Shown here: positions 1 to 6,296 of the stretch, one piece after another
How the letters are laid out: each line of letters begins with the position of its first letter
How positions within the stretch are numbered: the stretch's first letter is position 1
Source of the DNA: Bdellovibrionales bacterium
Lineage (GTDB): Bacteria > Bdellovibrionota > Bdellovibrionia > Bdellovibrionales > UBA1609
Direction: 5' to 3'
Assembly: GCA_020435005.1 (NCBI GenBank)
Contig: JAGRAE010000013.1
Coordinates: 1 to 34,006 of the forward strand
DNA length: 34,006 nucleotides
Program-made: the position numbers and the translations under genes
The notes under the pieces: model-generated
The model's database searches: none
Seen by the model: only the letters and a program-made list of their open reading frames with translations
What the model was told of the DNA's origin: nothing

Positions 1-210
1 AAAAGACTCCAAAAGGTTCCAAATCGTTCCAAGTTCATCAAGGGTTAAGTAGTTGATAACACAAAATTAATTAATAATTACAGGAAGTTAGGAAAAGAGC
101 AGATAGCAGCCCGTCCACCCCGCCATTTTCCGTAAAATTTTAAAGGTTCGGTTCTTCTAACTTAACTGATGGTAATTTCAAAAAAGTCAAAAAACACAAG
201 CGTTTACCGT
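1..210. repeat. Intergenic repeat copy R1, possible attachment-site remnant
   Basis: Bases 1-50 match 5229-5278 with a single mismatch (position 14, a versus t). The block is built from tandem-like tccaaa/ttccaa units followed by a gttaagt end. The following bases to about 135 resemble R3 (6062-6195), including a gaagttag segment and a gtccacccc stretch that looks like a tRNA acceptor end, although no T-arm or full tRNA can be folded. Bases 141-210 weakly resemble 5309-5385 (ggttc...ggttct, cacaagc.ttta). No gene is seen in 1-217. The copy may start left of the window. An att-like or mobile-element origin is inference. Confidence 0.6.
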
Positions 211-217
211 TCTACTG

Positions 218-3200
218 CTACATACCAAAAAAGTCTTTAAATAAGCTTTTTATGTAGCCCTCATCTTTTTGTGTAGATTCCTGCTTGATAATAGCTGTGG
301 ACTGATCACTATTTTTAAGACTTTCCAAATCTTGTTTAATGCCTTTTAATTGTATGATTATTCTTTTTGTAGAATTTAAAGTAAATGGGAGTTCATCAAA
401 GTGCATATGTGTTTTTAAAACAGCCTCTTGAAGCTGTGTAATCTTTTGTAATCCTCTTAATAAAAGTTCTCTTTCATAACCATGTGCAAATTCTTCAATT
501 GACCGTAAATTTAACCAAGTATTTACAATATAGTGATCGGGTGCTCTAGGTAGAGTTTTTAGATGGTTATTGGTTTGGTCGTAATCACCGTAAAGAAGGC
601 TATAAAATGGTTGGAAGTAAATTAAGCTCGGTGAGTTTAAGTCAAGAAATGCAACAATTAAAGAGCGTATTTGATAAAGCTCTTTTGCTTTATTTTTAAC
701 ATGAATAAGCTCATCCTCGAGATTTGGATTTGATCTAATCAAGTTTTCATATAATTCTTCATTGTTAATAGCTGGTAGTACGTAGTCTTTTAAGTCCTTC
801 ATTTTTTCACGAGTATTATCCATGAAGTCTTTAATGATAGTGGGATAGTTAATTTTTAAAGGTGCTGTATTATCTTGAACTATCAGCCAAGCATCAAAAT
901 TAGGATGATTTAAACTTTTTGGGATGTACCGTAAATTCTGGTTAGGGTCAAAGTTATAAGTATTACGTGTTCCCCCATTAGACTCTTCCCACAATAACAC
1001 CTGCAAATCCATCATAGTCAATTGTGTTTCAGATATTTTGTTGTTTTTCTTAGTATAAATGTTGTGATAATTTAGATAAACTCTAAGTTTCAACATTCCT
1101 ATTTGACGGGTAGAATTTTTTAATTTTTCCATTTTAGGATCATAATCTAAATCAAAACAGTAATAAAAACTTGAGTTGCCATTGAATTTTGCCAAAGGGT
1201 ACAACTCACTTGGGATCGTAGGCAGGTATTTAGTGTGTTGTGATAGATCTAATACGGCATTTGGATTGTTAGGGTATTTATTCATATCACAAGGCTTAAC
1301 TCTTGTAGCATCTAATCTAATATCATTTACATCTTTATACTGAACAAGTTCATTTTCATTAGGGCTGTATTCAGGAAAGTCAGAAGATCTTTTTGTAGCA
1401 ATGTTAAATTGATCAAACTTCCCGTTATTACTCAATTGCTCAAGTGTCCAAGTCGTATTCGCTCCTAAGGCTTTACTTAAATCGCTTTCATATGCTCTGC
1501 GAAGGTTTAAAAGAGAATCAATATAGCTTTTATAAGAAGTTTTGTATTCGGTAAAAAATTGGTCATAAACCTCATACATGTCGTCAACATCTAAACTGGT
1601 TGCTTCATTGAATTTATTTATACTTTCTGATGCTTGTAGAAAAAAATCAATTTCATTTATTGAATCATCTATGTTTCCTGCATTTTGGATACCACTATCT
1701 TTTAATTTTTCGTATGTCTCAATATACTTTGACACATAGTCCTCCCAAATGGTTGGATTTGCGACCTGTAATGGTGCGCTGGTGTGTCCGAGGTAAAATA
1801 AAAGCGAAGACATAAAGTTAATGTTATTTCTTACTTCATTTAAATCAGGAGCCCCTTGATAAAAGTATCCAAAATCTATATTATCTCTTGTTATTTTTTT
1901 AGATAAGGTAGATCTTTTCTGGTAATCAATTTGGTTGCCAGAGTAGAGTACATTATTTTTGGAAACATTGGCGATTAAATTGTAGATACTTTTAGAACAA
2001 TCTTCCCATTTATTTTTAATCTCAGTGGAATTTGTGCTGATCTGATTGAGGTTGTTCGGCAACACTTCACAACTATGCTTATCGTAAAGAGTTTCAATTA
2101 CAGACTGAAAATTGGCTCTAGATTCTTGTGAAAACTTTCTAAACCTTTCACTCAGATTTGTGACCTCGACAATTGTCATTGATTGAATTTGTTGGATGTT
2201 ATAGATACCTGCTCTAATTTCACTTAACTGTTTATTTAAAAACTCTGAAAAGCTGATCAAGAAATTATTTTGGAACTCGAACTGTTTTTGTACGTATTCA
2301 GATAAGTTAGACAATTGTTCTTGTATTCCAGAAAGCATTTCAAAAATAATTTTAAATCTTACTTCATCGGGATCTGGTTGGCCAATGCTCATAATTAAGT
2401 TAGCTACGCCCATGTAAACATTTAGAGTGAAGATAGAAGCTGCTAAATTTTTGGAAATATCATCGCCTATTTCCATAGCTTTTTCAAATTTAGCAAAATC
2501 ATTATTAATCTTATATAAGGTATTTGCTATGTTTAAGACTAGGTCTGCAGCCATAGGGTCTTTTGACCGTAAAACAAAAGCTATAAACTCTGCGCCCGTA
2601 AAATAGGCATATGTATGATATTCTACATTGAATTTATCGATATCAGCTTTTATTTTTATATTTTCTAGTTCTTTTTGAGCTTCAAGCATGTGATTTATTT
2701 TGTTATTCATCATTTTTACAAACGCTTCTTGTTCATTTTTTACAGCTAAAATCAACTTTTGTTCTTCTTCAGAACTAAGTTTAATACCACTTAGATATTT
2801 TATCTGTAGGGCAGTTGACTCTCTTTTCGACATCTCTAGTGCATAATTAGGTGCGTACATAACAATATCTTCTGCATTGTTAAAATCGAATGGTATACCT
2901 GTCTTATTGGCAACTTCTAAATCAAATATTTTTTTAGCTTCAATGTTTTGGTTAGAATAGTTTTTCATGTGATAGAGTGTATAGAGTGGGGAGCTAATGC
3001 CTATGTGATCGCTAGTTTTGTCGTGAATTTCATTTTGTGCTTTAATTTGTTCAGGCACTCTGTTTAGATCTTCGTAAAGTTTTACTCCTATATTTTTTGT
3101 TTCTTTGGCAATAAATGCCACCATGCTAAGGCGGATATCACCAGTTGCACCACCAGCAAACTCAAGTGTATTTAACATAGTGTCTGCCACATCGTTCACA

Positions 3201-3520
3201 CTTTGTGGAATTTTATAATTACCAGCAGCATTACGCTTAATTTTTGCCCATTGGTCATCCAGTTGGGTGAGTTCTTTCTTTATAATCGAATGTGTAATGT
3301 ATGGATTTTGTTTCACAGCTTGAAAAATATATTTGTTTCTAAAGTTAAAGTAGGCTTGTTCTTCAACATTCATGCTATTTATTGCATTGTAGGTTGAAGC
3401 GCTGGCGAACAACCATGTTTGATTTTGGTTTAAATTGCTATTAAAAAGCGGTTCGGATGCACGTACAGTTTGATATGTAAAAAACATAAATGTTAGTAAT
3501 GTAGTAATTAAATACTTCAA
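218..3520 (-). CDS. Very large secreted protein of unknown function (1100 aa)
   Basis: I do not recognise a family. The start is TTG, 9 bases after a good AGGAG site, and gives a signal peptide (Lys at residue 2, hydrophobic core about 4-20, cleavage probably near the Ala-Ser at 21-22). The rest is hydrophilic and rich in Asn, Lys, Glu and Leu. It reads as mostly alpha-helical: helical segments lie around 250-300, and a long amphipathic, coiled-coil-like stretch at about 380-470 has many Gln, Glu, Phe and Leu. A short hydrophobic patch with Gly/Ala/Met occurs near 360-380. Cys is sparse. The C-terminal part is helical again. It stands alone on the minus strand, and its stop lies 7 bases from repeat R1, inside the R1-R2 segment. 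Helical secreted toxins and prey- or host-interaction proteins are possibilities, but nothing visible decides this. Confidence 0.85.
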   Translation of the reverse strand: MKYLITTLLTFMFFTYQTVRASEPLFNSNLNQNQTWLFASASTYNAINSMNVEEQAYFNFRNKYIFQAVKQNPYITHSIIKKELTQLDDQWAKIKRNAAGNYKIPQSVNDVADTMLNTLEFAGGATGDIRLSMVAFIAKETKNIGVKLYEDLNRVPEQIKAQNEIHDKTSDHIGISSPLYTLYHMKNYSNQNIEAKKIFDLEVANKTGIPFDFNNAEDIVMYAPNYALEMSKRESTALQIKYLSGIKLSSEEEQKLILAVKNEQEAFVKMMNNKINHMLEAQKELENIKIKADIDKFNVEYHTYAYFTGAEFIAFVLRSKDPMAADLVLNIANTLYKINNDFAKFEKAMEIGDDISKNLAASIFTLNVYMGVANLIMSIGQPDPDEVRFKIIFEMLSGIQEQLSNLSEYVQKQFEFQNNFLISFSEFLNKQLSEIRAGIYNIQQIQSMTIVEVTNLSERFRKFSQESRANFQSVIETLYDKHSCEVLPNNLNQISTNSTEIKNKWEDCSKSIYNLIANVSKNNVLYSGNQIDYQKRSTLSKKITRDNIDFGYFYQGAPDLNEVRNNINFMSSLLFYLGHTSAPLQVANPTIWEDYVSKYIETYEKLKDSGIQNAGNIDDSINEIDFFLQASESINKFNEATSLDVDDMYEVYDQFFTEYKTSYKSYIDSLLNLRRAYESDLSKALGANTTWTLEQLSNNGKFDQFNIATKRSSDFPEYSPNENELVQYKDVNDIRLDATRVKPCDMNKYPNNPNAVLDLSQHTKYLPTIPSELYPLAKFNGNSSFYYCFDLDYDPKMEKLKNSTRQIGMLKLRVYLNYHNIYTKKNNKISETQLTMMDLQVLLWEESNGGTRNTYNFDPNQNLRYIPKSLNHPNFDAWLIVQDNTAPLKINYPTIIKDFMDNTREKMKDLKDYVLPAINNEELYENLIRSNPNLEDELIHVKNKAKELYQIRSLIVAFLDLNSPSLIYFQPFYSLLYGDYDQTNNHLKTLPRAPDHYIVNTWLNLRSIEEFAHGYERELLLRGLQKITQLQEAVLKTHMHFDELPFTLNSTKRIIIQLKGIKQDLESLKNSDQSTAIIKQESTQKDEGYIKSLFKDFFGM

Positions 3521-4062
3521 TTCTCTCTCTCCTTAAAAATTAAATATTATGAGCACTAGCTGCAAGTTTCACACCAAGGTTATAGTAGCTGGAGAATACT
3601 TAAGTTATGAAGATTATGAAGTCTAACCTGCTGTAAATACTAATTTATTTTGAGTTTAGAAGAGTTGCAATACATGAGCTAGTTATGTCAGAAATAATTA
3701 ATTATTATCAGAAGCCGGAATTTGTCTTAGGTTGTGCATCTGATCCTAAAATTGGGGTTAGTCATTTTCAAAGACAGAAACCAAAATTACGGTTCTACGG
3801 TTAATGGCAACAAGGTGGACTCCGTGTGGCTTGCTATGAACCCATAAAAGTCACTCCTCTGGAAATAGACTCAAATGGAAAAATCTATGGGATAGATATA
3901 GAGTAGAGAAATTCGGATTCTCTAGAAGGTTTGTTTCGGTGCTCGCTATGTGGTCTTTGGGCATTGGATTGTGAACATTTAGTGGACTTTGTCAGAACCC
4001 TATTCAGGAGTTGCTATTTACATAGAATACTATTAATTTTGAATTCAAATTGTGGAGGGGTT
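3521..4062. other. Gene-poor accessory spacer
   Basis: This 542-base stretch between the divergent large secreted gene and the small secreted gene at 4063 has no intact convincing gene. It contains the broken ORF at 3685-3906. The longest open frame near its end (from a TTG at 3931) has no ribosome site and is Cys-rich noise upstream of the real start at 4063. A ggttctacgg motif at 3794-3803 recurs at 5312-5321 in R2, but here it falls in the broken ORF. Confidence 0.5.
3685..3906 (+). pseudogene. Broken small ORF with in-frame stop
   Basis: From the ATG at 3685 the frame gives 39 residues and then TAA at 3802-3804. The same frame continues for 33 more protein-like codons (W-Q-Q-G-G-L-R-V-A-C-Y-E-P-I-K-V...) and closes with a hydrophilic end and TAG at 3904-3906. 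Both halves have ordinary amino-acid composition, as expected of a 73-codon gene interrupted by one nonsense change. No Shine-Dalgarno site precedes the ATG, and upstream codons are open only to 3637. No family is recognised. It may simply be a chance ORF. Confidence 0.3.
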
Positions 4063-4224
4063 ATGATTCGTTTAATATTTCCTATACTATTCTTAATACC
4101 ATTAATTTGTAATGCTTCGTTTGAGTACTCTGGTGATTACAAGGGCGATGGGCAGCTAATGTTGGAACAGATTAAATTGTCTTACGAAGTTCACTTATGC
4201 AATTTTAAATTGCATTTATTGTAA
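4063..4224 (+). CDS. Short secreted protein, probably truncated
   Basis: The start is the ATG at 4063, chosen because a strong GGAGGGG site lies 4-10 bases upstream and the product opens with a clean signal peptide (M-I-R-L then Ile/Leu/Phe-rich core, cleavage after N-A-S around residue 19). The predicted product is only 53 residues. The mature part begins F-E-Y-S-G-D-Y-K-G-D-G, a start typical of small secreted beta-rich proteins of 120-160 residues, so a truncated gene is likely. The gene downstream of the lipoprotein (4534) begins with a comparable Y-T-G-K-F-E-G-A-G. After the stop come short AT-rich inverted repeats (gcaattttaaattgc at 4198-4212, tgtaattaaattaca at 4220-4234) that may act as a terminator. 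Confidence 0.5.
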   Translation: MIRLIFPILFLIPLICNASFEYSGDYKGDGQLMLEQIKLSYEVHLCNFKLHLL

Positions 4225-4276
4225 TTAAATTACAATATGCCCCTGTCTATTTTAAACTTTTTGATTGGAGAACTTA

Positions 4277-4534
4277 ATGGTCAAAATTCTCATTAATATT
4301 TTTAAATTATTCATCTTCACAATCTTGTTAAGTTGCACGACAGTAAAACCCATAATTGGTCCTGATGGAACTGAAAACCAGCTTGTTTCATGTGTGTCCG
4401 TTGAGCAATGTTACATAAAAGCACGTGAAGTTTGTATGGGAAATTACAAAATCATAAATACAAGTACTGATACGTCCGGCTCGGATGGCAATACAAGTAC
4501 TTCTATAGATCTATTAGTGAAATGTGATAAATAA
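4277..4534 (+). CDS. Small lipoprotein of unknown function (85 aa)
   Basis: The ATG at 4277 is preferred over an upstream TTG (4265) because GGAG lies 6-10 bases before it. The leader (M-V-K-I-L-I-N-I-F-K, then Leu/Ile/Phe core) ends in a lipobox L-L-S-C, so the mature protein should be lipidated at that Cys and sit in the inner or outer membrane. The mature part begins T-T-V-K-P-I-I-G-P-D-G-T, contains Cys-rich segments (V-S-C-V-S-V-E-Q-C-Y and R-E-V-C-M-G) and ends with L-L-V-K-C. Small lipoproteins with this C...C-Y.KA..C...KC pattern are common in proteobacteria and uncharacterised. Its stop overlaps the next start (TAATG), so the two genes are probably translated together. Confidence 0.8.
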   Translation: MVKILINIFKLFIFTILLSCTTVKPIIGPDGTENQLVSCVSVEQCYIKAREVCMGNYKIINTSTDTSGSDGNTSTSIDLLVKCDK

Positions 4535-4992
4535 TGATTGAAGAGTTAATGTCTTATACGGGGAAATTCGAAGGCGCTGGCCTTAATCATGACCAAGAAA
4601 AATTCACTGGAATTCTTGTGCTATCTAGTGCGGTAAATGGAAAAGGTGTTGCAATTAATTTTACAGCTAAAGGCGATAATGGCGAAATCTTTCACGAAGA
4701 ACAAACTCTTATCGCACCAAACGAAAGCCATTCATGGAGTCTTTGGACTTTGAACAACAATGTGCCCTATGCTTACGAACATCATTTTATTGAAGTCCCC
4801 AAAGCTGAGGGAGCAAAAGTTAGCTTTGGATTCGCGCACAACAACTTAGAAGATGCTAATAAATTTCGTGAAACAATTGTAATTGATTTGTATGAAAGCG
4901 GTGACATAGGTTATCGTTATGCTTGGGGGTTACCTGGTGCGGAGTTTAAAGAGCGTTCAGGCTTAATGCTGTTTAAAGTCAATAAAACGTAA
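4534..4992 (+). CDS. Conserved hypothetical cytoplasmic protein (152 aa)
   Basis: The ATG at 4534 shares its A with the stop of the lipoprotein gene (TAATG), implying translational coupling; an internal ATG at 4549 (M-S-Y-T-G) is an alternative start. There is no signal peptide. The sequence alternates beta-strand-like segments: Y-T-G-K-F-E-G-A-G at the start, I-L-V-L-S-S-A-V-N-G-K-G, a central L-I-A-P-N-E-S-H-S-W-S-L-W-T-L-N-N-N, then G-Y-R-Y-A-W-G-L-P-G near the end. This looks like a small beta-barrel (DUF1579- or lipocalin-like in style), but the family assignment is only a guess. Its G+C looks higher than that of the neighbouring spacers, and it appears intact and under coding constraint. 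Confidence 0.75.
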   Translation: MIEELMSYTGKFEGAGLNHDQEKFTGILVLSSAVNGKGVAINFTAKGDNGEIFHEEQTLIAPNESHSWSLWTLNNNVPYAYEHHFIEVPKAEGAKVSFGFAHNNLEDANKFRETIVIDLYESGDIGYRYAWGLPGAEFKERSGLMLFKVNKT

Positions 4993-5228
4993 AATATTTG
5001 ATATTTGTATACTGTTTCTTTAAGCCACTTTAATCTGTATGTACAGTCCAAGGTTTTTACCATTAGCAATTAAGTCCAAGAGCTCAGCATTTCTAATTTT
5101 TATTTCTAGTGATATATTTTCTAAGTCTTTAATTATTGCTTTGTGGAATCTAATTGCTTTCACATGTAATGTTATGTCAAATATTTATGACAATAAATAC
5201 AGAGCCATCCTACACAGCCGCTAACTTC

Positions 5229-5385
5229 AAAAGACTCCAAATGGTTCCAAATCGTTCCAAGTTCATCAAGGGTTAAGTTGTAAATCGACCTTGGAGGCTA
5301 ATAATTCCATAGGTTCTACGGTTCTACTTGGTTCATGGTGGGTCAATTAAAAATTAACTAAGCACAAGCATTTAGATATCTTAGT
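5229..5385. repeat. Intergenic repeat copy R2
   Basis: Bases 5229-5278 are a 49/50 match to 1-50. The right part (ggttctacggttctac at 5312, cacaagcattta at 5363) aligns loosely with 142-205 of R1; the region between is shorter than in R1 and lacks the gtccacccc stretch. The gene-free interval 4993-5404 otherwise holds only a 61-codon open frame (5039) with no ribosome site, which I do not accept as a gene. R2 separates the secreted/lipoprotein cluster from the toxin-antitoxin-like pair. Confidence 0.65.
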
Positions 5386-5404
5386 CTATAAAATTTAGAT
5401 CAAC

Positions 5405-5722
5405 TTAACCGGCAAGCCCTAAGATATCAGCCTTTTTGAAGCAATAGTCCTTGCCGTTTGGCTTTGTAAATTTAATTTTTCCGTCACGAATGCGTCTGCG
5501 CATCGTAGACTCAGAAATACCCAGAAACTCACAAGCCTCTTGTAATGTCATTAAATCGTTTCCACTAAAGAACTGGGATGAGTCGGTTATATCAATGCCA
5601 ATGACGTGTCCTTTTTTATCGTAGCGAATGATGATTCCATTTTCAAAAACAGATTTAGCTTCAACTTCGTTTTTAAAATCGATGGAAACATAATCAACAT
5701 CAGGATTGTGAGTTAGCTTCAT
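5405..5722 (-). CDS. DUF2283 domain fused to excisionase-type helix-turn-helix (putative antitoxin)
   Basis: Two parts are visible in 105 residues. Residues 1-48 match the DUF2283 pattern: short strands with D-V-D-Y-V-S-I-D-F near the start, then I-I-I-R-Y-D-K-K-G-H-V-I-G-I-D-I. Residues 57-105 form an excisionase/MerR-like DNA-binding segment (L-M-T-L-Q-E-A-C-E-F-L-G-I-S-E-S-T-M-R-R-R-I-R-D-G-K-I, then a short wing with K-A-D-I-L). DUF2283 proteins are commonly encoded next to DUF4258 proteins, as here: its ATG overlaps the DUF4258 stop (ATGA, 5719-5722). Many DUF2283 proteins are ~60-80 residues and stand alone, so the fused DNA-binding part suggests that this partner also represses its own promoter. 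The antitoxin role is inference. Confidence 0.8.
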   Translation of the reverse strand: MKLTHNPDVDYVSIDFKNEVEAKSVFENGIIIRYDKKGHVIGIDITDSSQFFSGNDLMTLQEACEFLGISESTMRRRIRDGKIKFTKPNGKDYCFKKADILGLAG

Positions 5723-5961
5723 TTTTTTACCTCAAAGTGAATCATTACGGTTAATACCTCGAGAAGATCTCTTTTCTTTTCGACAACAACAGCCGCTAGA
5801 GTATTATCTTTGCGGCCTTTAATTTTTTTATAAAATATGGTTTTGTCTTTTGATTGCTTAATCATTCCATCACAATTAAAAATGATATTTTCGACATCAG
5901 ATGGCGAGATCTTTCTCTGTTGCATACGTTCTACAGCGTGAGCCGAATAAACCAATTCCAC
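5719..5961 (-). CDS. DUF4258 protein, putative toxin of a TA-like pair
   Basis: This 80-residue protein has the DUF4258 layout: Y-S-A-H-A-V-E-R-M-Q-Q-R-K-I-S at residues 5-19, with the H-A-x-x-R-M-x-x-R motif, then D-V-E-N-I-I, a central basic hairpin (F-Y-K-K-I-K-G-R-K-D-N) and hydrophobic strands A-A-V-V-V and L-E-V-L-T-V-M. DUF4258 proteins resemble RelE-fold small proteins and are often the upstream partner of a DUF2283 gene. The start is GTG at 5961; it keeps the conserved H-A-V-E-R-M motif whole, whereas the ATG two bases upstream is in another frame. A strong promoter lies so close that the mRNA would be almost leaderless. Toxicity is inferred from family and context. Confidence 0.75.
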   Translation of the reverse strand: MELVYSAHAVERMQQRKISPSDVENIIFNCDGMIKQSKDKTIFYKKIKGRKDNTLAAVVVEKKRDLLEVLTVMIHFEVKK

Positions 5962-5968
5962 ATCTATA

Positions 5969-5997
5969 AATATAGGCTAATTGCACAAACTTGTCAA
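5969..5997 (-). promoter_or_regulatory. Sigma70-type promoter of the DUF4258-DUF2283 pair
   Basis: On the minus strand a perfect -35 TTGACA (5992-5997) is separated by exactly 17 bases from a -10 TATATT (5969-5974). Transcription would begin near 5962, at or within 1-3 bases of the GTG start, leaving no room for a Shine-Dalgarno site. A direct repeat tagatca...tagatca sits upstream at about 6029-6045 and could be an operator for the HTH partner; that is speculation. Confidence 0.65.
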
Positions 5998-6061
5998 CAA
6001 CTATTCATAACTGGTCATTCTAAATGTAGATCATGGTTAGATCAGCTTCCAAACCATGGAT

Positions 6062-6195
6062 AAAAGTTCTATTTAATTCCAAATCGCTTCATGTTGGTGA
6101 GGAGTTAACTTATTGGTAATATTAAGTAAATTAGTAAATACAAGAAGTTAGAAGTATCAGTTTCTCAGTCTCGGTCCACCCCAACATTTATTTTC
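6062..6195. repeat. Diverged intergenic repeat copy R3
   Basis: The segment aligns with R1: aaaag, then ttccaaatcg.ttca.gtt, g.gttaa, ta.aagaagttag, and finally c.gtccacccc..cattttc. It is clearly more diverged than R2 in the left part but keeps the gtccacccc end found only in R1. The remaining sequence to 6296 shows nothing recognisable. With R2 it brackets the 0.8 kb TA-like pair. Confidence 0.5.
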
Positions 6196-6296
6196 TTAAT
6201 ATTTATAACAAAATATAGAGGTCCATTTTATGCATTCAGTGTCAGGCTCTATTAGGTAATTAAACCTTCTTTAGTGGCTTTCTCACATGGCTCATC

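Noticed and set aside
100-120. tRNA 3' end (gtccaccccgcca) in R1, similar in R3
   Set aside because: No T-arm, anticodon arm or matching 5' acceptor strand can be drawn; kept only as a hint that the repeat may derive from an att site.
5039-5224. 61-codon plus-strand ORF before R2
   Set aside because: No ribosome site, low-complexity hydrophobic composition, ends inside the gene-free spacer; not protein-like.
1-5385. Integron attC sites (GTTAAGT at 45-51 and 5273-5279; ACTTAAC at 161-167)
   Set aside because: GTTRRRY and RYYYAAC-like boxes occur, but in the wrong order for attC in R1 and without a partner in R2; no integron integrase is present.
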